Positions 26,792-35,387 of a stretch of 64,000 nucleotides of DNA are shown in pieces. Source of the stretch: Pseudomonas chlororaphis (GTDB lineage: Bacteria; Pseudomonadota; Gammaproteobacteria; Pseudomonadales; Pseudomonadaceae). The notes beneath the pieces were generated by a model, which did not search any database, was not told the DNA's origin, and saw only the letters and a list, made by a program, of their open reading frames with translations. The translations under genes and the position numbers were made by a program. The stretch spans positions 62,001 through 126,000 of the forward strand of contig NZ_MSCT01000011.1 in assembly GCF_001921865.1 (NCBI RefSeq). The letters run 5' to 3'. Position 1 is the first letter of the stretch, and the number at the start of each line of letters is the position of its first letter.

Positions 26792-27694
26792 ATGAACCCG
26801 AGACGCCTTACCCCGTCGATGTCGGTGTTGGTGGCCTTCGAGGCCGCGGCGCGCCATGGCAGTTTCACCAAGGCCGCCGAAGAGCTGGCCCTGACCCAGA
26901 GCGCGGTCAGCCGCCAGGTCCAGGCCCTGGAATCGCTGCTGGAAGTGCCACTGTTCAGCCGCGACGGCCGGCATATCGAGCTGACCGCCGCCGGCGCCCT
27001 GTACCACCACGAGCTGGCGGCGGCCCTGGCGCGGATCCGTAACGCCACCTTGCAGACCATCGCCCACAAGGCCGGCGGCGGCCCGCTGCACCTCGCGGTG
27101 TTGCCGACCTTCGGCTCGAAGTGGCTGCTGCCGCGCATGCAGGATTTCTACGCCCGCCACCCGGGCACCCTGGTGCACATCCACTCGCGCATTGTCACCA
27201 GCGACCTGTCCAAGGACACCGCCGACATGCACGCGATCCTCTGCGCCGGCACCGGCCACTGGCCTGGCTACGAGGCCCATCGGTTGCTCTCGGAAAAACT
27301 CACGGTGGTGGCCAGCCCCAGGGCCTTGCCCGAGCACGCCTCGATGACGGTCGCCGAGGTAGCGCAGCAACTGCTGTTGAACGTGGTCTCGCGCCCCGCC
27401 GCCTGGCCCGAATGGTTCGAGCACAACGACCTGCACGCGCGGGCGATGCGGATGGGGCCGGGGTTCGAGCTGACCGCGCACCTGATCCAGGCGGTGGTCG
27501 CCGGCATCGGCATCGGCCTGGTGCCGCGCATCCTGGTGCAGGACGAAATCCACAGCGGCGAGCTGGTGGCGCTGTTCGAGCCGGTAGACAGCGGGCGCGG
27601 TTATTACCTGGCCTACCCCACCCGCTATCAGCACCTGCCGGCGTTGCAGGCGTTCAGCCAGTGGCTGCTGTCGATTCCCTTTCCTGACAGCTGA
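26792..27694 (+). CDS. LysR-family transcriptional regulator (GcvA-like)
   Basis: This 300-residue protein begins with a LysR helix-turn-helix (SMSVLVAFEAAARHGSFTKA, ELALTQSAVSRQVQALESLL) of the GcvA/AmpR group and continues with a typical effector domain (LHLAVLPTFGSKWLLPRMQD, FYARHPGTLVHIHSRI; AHLIQAVVAGIGIGLVPRIL). The ATG at 26792 gives the standard N-terminus. It is divergent from ydiJ over 160 bases, so regulation of that dehydrogenase by its substrate is the simplest reading. The effector is unknown. Confidence 0.88.
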   Translation: MNPRRLTPSMSVLVAFEAAARHGSFTKAAEELALTQSAVSRQVQALESLLEVPLFSRDGRHIELTAAGALYHHELAAALARIRNATLQTIAHKAGGGPLHLAVLPTFGSKWLLPRMQDFYARHPGTLVHIHSRIVTSDLSKDTADMHAILCAGTGHWPGYEAHRLLSEKLTVVASPRALPEHASMTVAEVAQQLLLNVVSRPAAWPEWFEHNDLHARAMRMGPGFELTAHLIQAVVAGIGIGLVPRILVQDEIHSGELVALFEPVDSGRGYYLAYPTRYQHLPALQAFSQWLLSIPFPDS

Positions 27695-27727
27695 CGCCCC
27701 CGGCCCCAGGGATTTGGCAGGGCCGCC

Positions 27728-27958
27728 TCAGTCGATGGGGCCGATATTGATCGAGCGGTCGCCGCCCAACCCGGGCACCCGGGCCAGCACCGCCACCGGC
27801 GTGGCCGCGGAAAACTCGACCACATAACCCATGCCGCTGCCGTCTTCCTCGACGGTGAGCACCCAACGCGCCACCTCGTCGGGGTTCAGGCTCAGCGCCT
27901 GGGCCATGCGGCGCTGGCGGCGCTCCTCGAGCGTTTCGTCCTGGGCGTAGTCGTTCAT
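27728..27958 (-). CDS. Small hypothetical protein, 76 residues
   Basis: I do not recognise a named family. The acidic/basic N-terminus (MNDYAQDETLEERRQRRMAQ) is predicted helical, and the remainder (ARWVLTVEEDGSGMGYVVEF through SINIGPID) looks like a small beta-rich domain. GGAGG nine bases before the ATG at 27958 is a strong ribosome site and supports it as a real gene; the longer in-frame upstream region has no such signal. It converges with the LysR gene, with 33 bases between them. Confidence 0.65.
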   Translation of the reverse strand: MNDYAQDETLEERRQRRMAQALSLNPDEVARWVLTVEEDGSGMGYVVEFSAATPVAVLARVPGLGGDRSINIGPID

Positions 27959-28213
27959 CGGGTTCGACCTCCGGCAGATGACAACCTGCGCGAGCCGGGA
28001 ACGGCCCTCGCACTGGCTGTGAAAACCATTGTCGGCAAAAGTTGAGTCGGGCTCGGCGCGCTGTGACGAACGGCATCGCCCAGCCAACAGCGAATTTTCC
28101 TTCAAGCCTTTCAGAAAGGGCCTAGAGAGTTGCGCCCCGGCGGCGCCTTAGCATCCGTGTCTGCTCAAAAACGCCGAGGCCGCGCATGCGTTTGCCGACA
28201 TGCACTGACTGAC
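27959..28213. other. Divergent intergenic region before the toxin gene
   Basis: About 255 bases separate the small protein gene from the toxin. Apart from the GGAGG site of the leftward gene I find no clear promoter, operator or LexA-type SOS box of the kind that precedes many pyocin genes. The toxin ATG lacks a good ribosome site, so its true start may be an in-frame GTG at 28157. Confidence 0.35.
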
Positions 28214-29599
28214 ATGCACCTAGTGAAAAGCTCCGATCGGGGCGCTCGCAACGCCGAAGATCCCTATCTCGCGGAACCCCGGGTGCGCGCCGCCTTGCAG
28301 CGCGACCGCTCCAGCCTCGAAGGCCTGGATCAGCTGCTGCACGATCACTACAGCATCAGCAGCGAGCGCGACATCCTGGCGGCCGTCAGGAACGGCGACT
28401 GGGTACTGCTCAGCGACAGCCCGGCCGCGACAGGCAGCCTGGTTTGCCCGGCGCCCGAACCAGATCCGGTCTACCTTCAGGACGATCGCTGGCCCGCACC
28501 CACACCCCGCACCGAGCGCGTCTTCGCCAAGTCCGTCGACACCGCGCCCTGGGGCACCACCCAGGCCGGTAGCGCCAGCGAGCCAGCAGCCCATTTCGGC
28601 AAGACCATGCTCCTGGCCGCCTCCACGGCCGACACCGGACTGGGCAGGATCGCCGGCGACCTGATCCTCAGAAGCTTCGCCTGGTCCCTGGAAATGGCCG
28701 GGACCACCCTCAAGACCGCCGGCGGGCCGCTGGGCCAGGTGCTGATCCTGGCCATGACCCCGACCCTGCTCGGCGACGACACCTTCTACAGCGAAGAGCA
28801 ACTGCACGACCTGCGCGCCGCCAGTACCCGGGTGCGCTTCCAGTTCCGCCGCGACGGCCAGGGCGCGCTGCAGGTCTACGGCCTCCACACCAGCGCGCAA
28901 TCGGGACAGGACTCGGTGCCGGTGGTCAAGGCCGACTGGAACGCCGACCGCAGCGCCCTGCAGGCCCACCTCGGCACGCTCACCATCACCTGGACGCCCA
29001 ACAACGGCCCGGTGGTGACCGCGCCCACCCCCTACCCGGGTGTGACCGACGAGCTGGCCAGGATCATGGTCCACCCCATCGAGGAAGGCGGCGACAGCCA
29101 ACTCCAGGGCGCGCCCATCGACGAACTGAAGGTCGAGGATTGCATCGTCACCTTCCCGCCGGGCAGCGGCCTCAGGTCGTTGTACCTGGTCTTCGCCAAA
29201 CCGATGGTCAACCCATTGGAGGTCGGGCCGGCGAATGATCTTGCCAGCAGGAGCGCGAGGGATGGGTTGGATATTGATCACATACCGTCGCAGGCAGCGC
29301 TGAGAGTTTTCTTGAAAGCAAACAGTCCTCGTATAACTGAGAACCAACTAAACACCGCCCTGCGAAAGGCTCCAAGCATTGCAATTCCACGCAAAGTGCA
29401 CCAAAAGTACAGCGAGACATATGGCGGCAGAAACACGAAACCCCAGCAGGCCAGGGATGCGGCCAACCTGCGCGGAGCGGTGGATGCCAATCTAGATACC
29501 ATCAAGCCCTTCTTGCTAGAAGAAGGCTTCACCGACGAGCAGATCGAAAAGGCGCGCAGCGACCTGCACTATCTTCATCAGGAACAAGGCTGGTATTGA
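28214..29599 (+). CDS. S-type pyocin-domain toxin with C-terminal HNH-like nuclease
   Basis: About 462 residues. The centre (about 200-330) is an S-type pyocin domain: [45 protein letters not shown] and [14 protein letters not shown]. The C-terminal 130 residues look like a toxin nuclease of the DHIPS type seen in polymorphic toxins: D355-H356 in [14 protein letters not shown]396 in [17 protein letters not shown]. The N-terminal 190 residues contain [12 protein letters not shown] and hydrophobic stretches ([20 protein letters not shown]), but no obvious receptor-binding or TonB-box region. Two immunity genes follow at once, the first two bases downstream. It could be released as a bacteriocin or delivered by a type VI system; the sequence does not decide. 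The start at 28214 is provisional. Confidence 0.72.
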   Translation: MHLVKSSDRGARNAEDPYLAEPRVRAALQRDRSSLEGLDQLLHDHYSISSERDILAAVRNGDWVLLSDSPAATGSLVCPAPEPDPVYLQDDRWPAPTPRTERVFAKSVDTAPWGTTQAGSASEPAAHFGKTMLLAASTADTGLGRIAGDLILRSFAWSLEMAGTTLKTAGGPLGQVLILAMTPTLLGDDTFYSEEQLHDLRAASTRVRFQFRRDGQGALQVYGLHTSAQSGQDSVPVVKADWNADRSALQAHLGTLTITWTPNNGPVVTAPTPYPGVTDELARIMVHPIEEGGDSQLQGAPIDELKVEDCIVTFPPGSGLRSLYLVFAKPMVNPLEVGPANDLASRSARDGLDIDHIPSQAALRVFLKANSPRITENQLNTALRKAPSIAIPRKVHQKYSETYGGRNTKPQQARDAANLRGAVDANLDTIKPFLLEEGFTDEQIEKARSDLHYLHQEQGWY

Positions 29600-29600
29600 T

Positions 29601-30074
29601 ATGAACGCAGCAATGATCGATGACCTGGTTAAATGCCTTGGCCGCTCCTATTCCGAAATGATTGCCACCGGAATGTATCTTCCCGGCGAGCCTCCGAAAG
29701 GTATGTTTGAGGATGTCGACACCATGGCCATGTGGCCGATGGCAGGTATTGAACTTGAGTTTTGGGCCAGCACTCAGCGCTTTGAAGCCTTGTATATCTC
29801 CCTGCAAAAGAGCTTCCCCGAGGAGTCAATCTATAAGGGAAACTTGCCCTACCAACTCATACCAAGGATGAACCAAGACTGGGTTAGATCCCGGTTTGGC
29901 CCACCATTGGAATCAGGAGCCCCCTATAGAATCCCGGTACTAGGCATGACAGGCGGATGGGATATTTATCGTATCCCTGGCATTCCAAAAAGCACTCAAA
30001 TAGTTTTTAAGTACAACATTGAAATGAACGTGGAAATGGTGGTATTCGAGTTAAATGAAAAATCACACACTTAG
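29601..30074 (+). CDS. Immunity protein 1 (157 residues, paralogue of the next gene)
   Basis: This small acidic cytoplasmic protein has the core motifs [25 protein letters not shown] and [20 protein letters not shown]. It starts two bases after the toxin stop and uses a ribosome site inside the toxin gene, so it is translated with it, as immunity genes are. It resembles the DUF6392-type proteins that accompany pyocin-like nucleases, as far as I can recall. It aligns without gaps to the next gene product with about 98 of 157 identical residues by hand count. Lower GC than its neighbours suggests horizontal acquisition of the module. Confidence 0.72.
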   Translation: MNAAMIDDLVKCLGRSYSEMIATGMYLPGEPPKGMFEDVDTMAMWPMAGIELEFWASTQRFEALYISLQKSFPEESIYKGNLPYQLIPRMNQDWVRSRFGPPLESGAPYRIPVLGMTGGWDIYRIPGIPKSTQIVFKYNIEMNVEMVVFELNEKSHT

Positions 30075-30101
30075 TTCCACTGACACACAACAGCTATCGA
30101 T

Positions 30102-30575
30102 ATGAACGCTGCAGTACTTGATGAATTTATTAAGAACCTCGGGTGCACTTACCCCGAGTTGATCGCCTCTGGAATGTATCTTCCCGGAGGTCCACCAACA
30201 GGTATTTTCGAAGACAGCAACACCTTATCGATGTCGCCTGAACCTGGCATAGAGCTGGAGTTCTGGGCCAGTAACGAGCGGTTTGAAGATTTATTCATTA
30301 CCTTCCTCGAAACGTTTCCCGGAAGGCCAACTTACAAAGGGAGTCTTCCCTATCAGCTTAAAACCAGGATGAGCCAGAGCTGGGTCAGATCGCAATTCGG
30401 TGAGCCTCTGGAGTCGAAGGGGCCATACAAAATCCCGGTACGAGGATTGGTAGGCGGTTGGGAAACCTATCGATTTCCGGGCATATCCAAGAGCATCAAT
30501 GTGTTGTTCAAATACAACATTGAAATGGACGTAGAAGGAATCGTCTTCAGGCTGAACGAAAAATCCCACACTTAG
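30102..30575 (+). CDS. Immunity protein 2 (157 residues, tandem paralogue)
   Basis: It has the same length and fold as the preceding immunity protein ([44 protein letters not shown]) and the same C-terminus LNEKSHT. It is separated from the first copy by 27 bases. About 38 percent of residues differ, so this is not a recent duplication; it may protect against a related toxin of other strains, or be left from an earlier toxin exchanged at this locus. Which copy neutralises the adjacent nuclease cannot be told from sequence. Confidence 0.7.
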   Translation: MNAAVLDEFIKNLGCTYPELIASGMYLPGGPPTGIFEDSNTLSMSPEPGIELEFWASNERFEDLFITFLETFPGRPTYKGSLPYQLKTRMSQSWVRSQFGEPLESKGPYKIPVRGLVGGWETYRFPGISKSINVLFKYNIEMDVEGIVFRLNEKSHT

Positions 30576-30740
30576 GGTCTGCACGAAAAGTCGGCGAGCG
30601 AAGGTAATGCATTTGCTCCAACGCTTTCCAGGCCAGCGCGAATCGCGTACAACGCAGCAGCGACCGCTGGCTCTTTGCCAAGCCGAGTGGCGCCCCGGGG
30701 TTTGCCCTCGATTCGGATCGGACGTCCACAACAAGAACCC
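30576..30740. other. Possible remnant of an insertion sequence after the immunity genes
   Basis: Directly after the second immunity stop codon comes gggtctgcacgaaaagtcgg, which resembles transposon ends of the GGGTCTG(T/C) type, followed by about 130 bases of GC-rich sequence unlike the AT-richer immunity genes. The minus strand can be read as a short open frame ending near the putative end. There is no intact transposase and no second end, so this is only a suggestion. Confidence 0.25.
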
Positions 30741-31124
30741 ATGAAAAAAATCAAGCCATTGCTCATCGCTTCGCTAGGGATCCTGCCGCTCGTTCACACC
30801 TCGATAACGCTCGCTGAGAACAATGGGAAAACGCTCTATTCACAGCGATGCGCCATGTGCCATGGAGCGGATATCAAGGGAACGGGCCCCCTGGCCAATA
30901 AAAGCAACCCGCCCACACCCGACCTTACGACCCCCGCGTTCAAAAAACGCCTGAATGAGTATCCGGGCGTTATCGTCTCGTCGATCATCCTTCGCCCCAA
31001 TGGCGACCTGATTCCAAGAACCTTGCGCGAGAACGGCGTAAAGCTGGCGCCGCATGCCTGGACCATCCAGGACCTGCGCGATTTGAATCAGTACATGAAT
31101 GGCGTGATTGCAAAAAATCGATGA
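30741..31124 (+). CDS. Small periplasmic c-type cytochrome
   Basis: This 127-residue protein has an N-terminal signal peptide (KPLLIASLGILPLVHTSITL, cleaved near LAE) and one heme-binding CAMCH (SQRCAMCHGADIKGTGP). A likely distal Met ligand is not obvious in the usual position; candidates lie near LNQYMNGV at the C-terminus. The length fits class I cytochromes that shuttle electrons in the periplasm. The ATG at 30741 starts the signal peptide; the earlier in-frame ATG at 30675 would add a non-signal extension. No oxidase or dehydrogenase gene is adjacent, so its partner is unknown. Confidence 0.8.
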   Translation: MKKIKPLLIASLGILPLVHTSITLAENNGKTLYSQRCAMCHGADIKGTGPLANKSNPPTPDLTTPAFKKRLNEYPGVIVSSIILRPNGDLIPRTLRENGVKLAPHAWTIQDLRDLNQYMNGVIAKNR

Positions 31125-31605
31125 TCTCTGCGAGGTTTCGGCCTGTGCCGCACCTGCCGTTTCCATCGAACACTGCGTGCCGAGCCCTTCTGCGGCCTGA
31201 CCCAACAGCGGACACCTGAACCGCCCAGGCCTGGGCACCGCGCCCTTCTCGACGCCCTGCCCGCTGCCACGGACGCTGTCCCGATCCGCCAATAACCGCC
31301 CCCGCCCGCGCTTGCCTCCTGGCACCGAATTCGAGCGGCGCCTGAAAAACCAGCGGCCTGCGGACGGCAGCCCGTGCCTTGAAAGCATTCCCCCCGCCCT
31401 GCTGGTCGGCCTGGCGATCGTCGCACGCCCTGGTAAACAGCCCCGGCAGTCACGGCTCCCCCGCGCGCTCGCCTGAGCGAAAACTAGTATCGATTCAAAA
31501 TTACATTGACAAGAGAATACGGTCAGGCGAGATTATGGTATCGAATCGAAACCATGATTCGTCTTAACCGGCCTTTGCCGAAGTCCCCCCTGTTGGAGAG
31601 CCATC
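31125..31605 (+). promoter_or_regulatory. 481-base gene-free region with a 21-bp palindrome, likely promoter of the thiol-protein/focA/kat group
   Basis: The first 350 bases are GC-rich with no plausible gene on either strand. The last 120 are AT-richer and contain TTGACA at 31506-31511 (a possible -35 box) and a near-perfect 21-bp palindrome at 31535-31555: ATGGT, core ATCGAATCGA, AACCAT, with 18 of 21 symmetric positions. A related half, GTATCGATTC, lies near 31488. A transcription factor probably binds here to control the genes that follow. GGAG eight bases before 31606 is the ribosome site. Confidence 0.45.
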
Positions 31606-31842
31606 ATGAAATCTGAAGCCGTTTTTTATCACGCAGGCTGTTCGGTGTGTGTCAGTGCGGAACAGCAGTTCGTCACCGCCCTGGATCCACAGCGCTATCA
31701 CGTTGAAGTCGTGCACCTGGGCGATGCCAAAGAGCGCGTGGCCGAAGCTGAGCGCTGCGGCGTGAAGTCCGTCCCGGCCCTGGTTATTGACGGACAGGTG
31801 TTCCACATCAACTTTGGCGCGGGCATCGACGTCCTGCGTTGA
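31606..31842 (+). CDS. Small thioredoxin/glutaredoxin-like CxxC protein
   Basis: The 78-residue protein has a thioredoxin fold signature: beta strand AVFYHAGCSVCVSAEQQFV with redox pair C-S-V-C, then VKSVPALVIDGQVFHINFG with the cis-Pro of the fold (SVPAL). It probably reduces or transfers disulfides in the cytoplasm. GGAG lies upstream and it is the first gene of a rightward group with a formate/nitrite channel and catalase, spaced 123 and 94 bases. A redox or oxidative-stress role is suggested by context only. Confidence 0.78.
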   Translation: MKSEAVFYHAGCSVCVSAEQQFVTALDPQRYHVEVVHLGDAKERVAEAERCGVKSVPALVIDGQVFHINFGAGIDVLR

Positions 31843-31965
31843 TTCATTTGCAGGGTGCCGTCGCACGGCGCCCTGCACTCCCTATCGCGGTACGCACCCC
31901 CGCTAAAAACGGATAGACCGCTGGATCCGCGAGTCAATATTTAAACGTCCAGAGTGACAGTCGAT

Positions 31966-32826
31966 ATGAAGACAGACAGTCCCTTCGCCCTGCTTCTGCC
32001 TCCCGCAATGGCGCAATTCGCCGAAGATGCCGGCGTCTATAAAGCCACCAAGCAACCCTTGAAAACCTTTTACCTGGCAATCATCGCCGGGGTGTTCATT
32101 TCCATCGGCTTTGTATTCCATATCACCGCCACCACCGGTATCGCCGGCCACGCCTGGGGGTTGTCCAGGCTGGTGGGCGGCATCTGCTTTTCCATGGGGT
32201 TGATGCTGGTCGTCGTCTGCGGCGCGGACCTGTTCACCTCCAATATTCTCAATGTGATCGCCAAAGCCAGCGGCCGCATCACCTGGGGGCAATTGGCCAG
32301 GAACTGGCTGAATGTCTATGTCGGCAACCTGATCGGGGCCTTGTTCTTCGTCGCGCTGATCTGGTTCTCCGGCCAATACATGGCAGCCAACGGCCTGTGG
32401 GGGCTGAATGTGCTGCAAACCACCAGCCACAAGTTGCACCACTCTTTTATCGAAGCGGTTTGCCTTGGCATCCTGGCGAACCTGATGGTGTGCATGGCGG
32501 TCTGGATGAGCTACTCCGGTCGTAGCCTGACCGACAAGATGCTGGCCATTATCTTGCCGGTGGCCATGTTCGTCGCCAGCGGCTTCGAACACTGTATCGC
32601 CAACATGTTCATGATCCCCATGGGCATTGTCATCAAGCACTTCGCCAGCGCCGAATTCTGGAATGCCGTGGGCGCGACGCCCGAACAATTCGCCCACTTA
32701 ACCGTCGACAACTTTATTTTCGACAATCTTGTCCCCGTCACCCTGGGCAACATCATTGGCGGAGGTTTACTGGTCGGCCTGACTTACTGGGTGATTTATC
32801 TGCGAGCCCCCGACAGGCAGCGCTGA
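31966..32826 (+). CDS. Formate/nitrite transporter family channel (FocA/NirC-like)
   Basis: This 286-residue membrane protein has six hydrophobic segments (LAIIAGVFISIGFVFHITAT, GGICFSMGLMLVVVCGADLF, LIGALFFVALIWFSGQYM, LGILANLMVCMAVWMSYSG, and two more). The FNT signatures are present: GADLFTSN, the Omega-loop region, and GFEHCIANMFMIPMG with the channel histidine. Members carry formate, nitrite or hydrosulfide. Start is ATG at 31966 with AGAGTGA upstream; an in-frame GTG at 31954 is less likely. It lies between a CxxC protein and a catalase, and nirBD lies close by on the other strand, so nitrite is an attractive substrate but unproven. Confidence 0.86.
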   Translation: MKTDSPFALLLPPAMAQFAEDAGVYKATKQPLKTFYLAIIAGVFISIGFVFHITATTGIAGHAWGLSRLVGGICFSMGLMLVVVCGADLFTSNILNVIAKASGRITWGQLARNWLNVYVGNLIGALFFVALIWFSGQYMAANGLWGLNVLQTTSHKLHHSFIEAVCLGILANLMVCMAVWMSYSGRSLTDKMLAIILPVAMFVASGFEHCIANMFMIPMGIVIKHFASAEFWNAVGATPEQFAHLTVDNFIFDNLVPVTLGNIIGGGLLVGLTYWVIYLRAPDRQR

Positions 32827-32920
32827 CCCCCAAAGCCCTGCGCGGACTGGCCGCCACCCGGCCCTGCTCCCCCTGTTTCCTGTTCTGTCTGTGTCACACC
32901 CAAACCGATGAGGAATCGCT

Positions 32921-34360
32921 ATGAAAAAGTTGACTACCGCCTTTGGCGCTCCAGTCGTCGACAATCAAAACATCCAGACCGCCGGCCCCCGAGGCCCTGC
33001 ACTGCTGCAAGACATCTGGCTGCTGGAAAAAATGGCGCACTTCGATCGCGAAGTGATTCCCGAGCGCCGCATGCATGCCAAGGGCTCGGGGGCGTTCGGC
33101 ACCTTTACCGTCACCCGGGACATCACCCGCTACACACGGGCGAAGCTCTTTTCCGAGATCGGCAAACAGACCGAGATGTTCACCCGCTTCTCCACGGTGG
33201 CCGGCGAACGCGGCGCGGCCGATGCCGAGCGCGACATCCGTGGCTTCGCCATGAAGTTCTACACCGAAGAAGGCAACTGGGACCTGGTGGGCAACAACAC
33301 TCCAGTGTTTTTCCTGCGCGACCCGCTGAAGTTTCCCGACCTCAACCATGCGGTCAAACGGGACCCGCGCACCGGCATGCGCAGCGCGGAAAACCAATGG
33401 GATTTCTGGACCCAACTGCCCGAGACCCTGCACCAGGTCACCATCATCATGAGCGACCGTGGCCTGCCCCGTACCTGGCGCCATATGCACGGCTTCGGCA
33501 GTCACGCCTTCAGTTTCATCAATGCCGAGAACGAACGGTTCTGGGTCAAGTTCCACCTGCGCACCCAGCAAGGCATCGAAAACCTTACCGATGCCCAAGC
33601 CCAGGAACTGATCGGGCGGGACCGCGAATCGCACCAGCGCGACCTGTATGAGTCCATCGAAAACCGCGACTTCCCGCGCTGGACGCTGTTTGTACAAATC
33701 ATGCCGGAACAGGACGCCGGCACTTATCACATCAACCCCTTCGACCTGACCAAGGTCTGGCCGAAAGCCGATTACCCGCTCATTGAAGTGGGCGTCATGG
33801 AGTTGAACCGCAACCCCGAGAACCATTTTGCCGATGTCGAGCAGGCGGCGTTCTCCCCCGCGAATGTCGTACCCGGCATTGGTTTCTCTCCCGACAAGAT
33901 GCTGCAGGGGCGCCTGTTTTCCTATGGGGATACGCAACGCTACCGCTTGAGCGTTAACTTCCAGCAGATCCCGGTGAATGCGCCCAGAGGCGCAAGGCAA
34001 GTGAACAGCTACCACCGGGACGGGCTCATGCGGGTCGACGCCAACGCCGGAGGCACCATCGCCTATGAACCCAACACCCGCGGCGAATGGCAGGAACAGC
34101 CGGACTTCCATGAGCCGCCCCTGACCCTGGAGGGAGCCGCGGGGCACTGGAACCATCGGTTGGACCCCGATTATTTCTCCCAACCCGGAGCGCTGTTCAG
34201 GAAGATGTCGCCGGCGCAGAAACAAGCCTTGTTCGATAACACCGCGCGCGCCCTGACAGGCGTATCCGCGCCTATCCAGCAGCTGCATATCGAGCACTGC
34301 ACCAAGGCCGACCCGGAATATGGCCAGGGCGTGCGCCAGGCGTTGCACGCCTGTCAATAA
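32921..34360 (+). CDS. Monofunctional heme catalase, small-subunit clade (KatA-like)
   Basis: The 479-residue protein has distal catalytic H52 in [14 protein letters not shown] and Asn125/126 in [12 protein letters not shown], the proximal heme ligand Y335 in [13 protein letters not shown], and conserved FSTVAGERG and [12 protein letters not shown]. Length and lack of a flavodoxin-like C-terminal domain put it with the small-subunit (KatA/KatB) catalases that decompose H2O2 in the cytoplasm. GAGGAA precedes the ATG. It may be cotranscribed with the two genes upstream. Which Pseudomonas catalase it is cannot be settled here. Confidence 0.93.
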   Translation: MKKLTTAFGAPVVDNQNIQTAGPRGPALLQDIWLLEKMAHFDREVIPERRMHAKGSGAFGTFTVTRDITRYTRAKLFSEIGKQTEMFTRFSTVAGERGAADAERDIRGFAMKFYTEEGNWDLVGNNTPVFFLRDPLKFPDLNHAVKRDPRTGMRSAENQWDFWTQLPETLHQVTIIMSDRGLPRTWRHMHGFGSHAFSFINAENERFWVKFHLRTQQGIENLTDAQAQELIGRDRESHQRDLYESIENRDFPRWTLFVQIMPEQDAGTYHINPFDLTKVWPKADYPLIEVGVMELNRNPENHFADVEQAAFSPANVVPGIGFSPDKMLQGRLFSYGDTQRYRLSVNFQQIPVNAPRGARQVNSYHRDGLMRVDANAGGTIAYEPNTRGEWQEQPDFHEPPLTLEGAAGHWNHRLDPDYFSQPGALFRKMSPAQKQALFDNTARALTGVSAPIQQLHIEHCTKADPEYGQGVRQALHACQ

Positions 34361-34476
34361 CCCTGAAGGCAATGCCCGCACGGCCCCCGGGGCAATCGGA
34401 AAGCATCGCGCTTTCAAGGCTGACGGTTGACTCGGGGGCACACCTGAAATCTTCGGTGTGCCCGCCCACACCCCCT

Positions 34477-34917
34477 TCAATCCCCGCGAATATAGCCCTC
34501 CAACTGGCGGATCAGGCTCGCCTGCTCGACAATCGCTTCCTTCACCAGATCGCCAATCGACAGCAGCCCGATCAGTTGCTCGCCCTCCAGCACCGGCAGG
34601 TGGCGCAGGTGGCTGTCGGTCATCACGGCCATGCAGCGTTCGATGCTGTGCTGGCTGTCGGCGGTGATCACCGGGGCGCTCATGATGGCGCGCACCGGGG
34701 TGCCCACCGACGAGCGTCCCTGCAGCACCACCTTGCGTGCGTAGTCGCGCTCGCTGATAACGCCGATCACTTGCCCGCCTTCCATCACCGGCAGCGCGCC
34801 GACGTTTTTCTGCGCCATCATCCGTAGCGCTTCGAGCACCATCTGCTCCGGGCCGATGCTGTGCACCTGGCGGTGTTCCACGGCCTTCAATTTCAGCAAC
34901 TGGGCGGCGGTTTTCAT
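34477..34917 (-). CDS. Two-CBS-domain protein
   Basis: This 146-residue soluble protein consists of two CBS motifs: about 15-70 (HSIGPEQMVLEALRMMAQKN through VIGVISERDYARKVVL) and 80-135 (PVITADSQHSIERCMAVMTD through LIGLLSIGDLVKEAI), the pattern of stand-alone CBS pairs that bind adenine nucleotides. It may report energy or redox state to an unknown target. CGGAG lies six bases before the ATG. It is downstream of nirD in the same direction with a gap of about 90 bases. Confidence 0.88.
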   Translation of the reverse strand: MKTAAQLLKLKAVEHRQVHSIGPEQMVLEALRMMAQKNVGALPVMEGGQVIGVISERDYARKVVLQGRSSVGTPVRAIMSAPVITADSQHSIERCMAVMTDSHLRHLPVLEGEQLIGLLSIGDLVKEAIVEQASLIRQLEGYIRGD

Positions 34918-35009
34918 GGGCGTCTCCGATTCCTTGGGTCGAGCAACAGGGGCCGGCTCCGCGCCACGAAGCGCGGCGGCCGGTAGTGATCAAGGATGAA
35001 CAAGGCGGC

Positions 35010-35387
35010 TTATTGCACACCAATCTCCACCACATCGCCGCGCAACCGCGCCGGCCAGGTGCGCAGGCGTTGCTCCGGGTATTCCAGGCAACGGCCGTCG
35101 GCCAGGCGAAAGTGCTGCTTGTACAAGGGCGAAGCGATCACCAGCTCATCCTTGATGCAACCCACCAGGCCGCGGCCGATGACGTTGGCGCCGGATTGCG
35201 GGTCGTGGTTGTCGATGGCGTAGAGGGTCTGCGGCGCGGCGTCGGGCAGGTAGATCAGCGCCACCTGGGCGCCGTCGTGCCACACCACCACGCCGCTGTG
35301 GCTGACCAGGTCCTGGCGGGTGCAGACGGCCTGCCACCGCGGTTCGGATTGCTCATCGATACGTTGCGGGCTTGGCGACAGGCTCAT
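35010..35387 (-). CDS. nirD: Assimilatory nitrite reductase small subunit NirD
   Basis: The 125-residue protein has a Rieske-like fold (WQAVCTRQDLVSHSGVVVWH, LYAIDNHDPQSGANVIGRGL, SPLYKQHFRLADGRCLEYPE) without the usual Cys-His cluster ligands, as is typical of NirD. It partners NirB in NADH-dependent reduction of nitrite to ammonia. Its ATG overlaps the nirB stop (ATGA), so translation is coupled. The nitrate reductase gene that often follows nirBD in Pseudomonas is absent; a CBS-domain gene follows instead. Confidence 0.9.
   Translation of the reverse strand: MSLSPSPQRIDEQSEPRWQAVCTRQDLVSHSGVVVWHDGAQVALIYLPDAAPQTLYAIDNHDPQSGANVIGRGLVGCIKDELVIASPLYKQHFRLADGRCLEYPEQRLRTWPARLRGDVVEIGVQ

Noticed and set aside
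23488..27042. An 1184-codon open frame on the plus strand opposite ydiJ
   Set aside because: It is antisense to a full-length YdiJ homologue with all motifs; its composition is that of a shadow frame and it even runs into the LysR gene in another frame.
28185..28211. A short ATG frame ending just before the toxin ATG that could be a leader peptide
   Set aside because: Only about eight codons, no ribosome site, and no run of regulatory codons.
31379..31567. A 62-codon plus-strand frame before the thiol protein
   Set aside because: It begins with TTG, has no ribosome site and covers the palindrome and promoter-like sequence.
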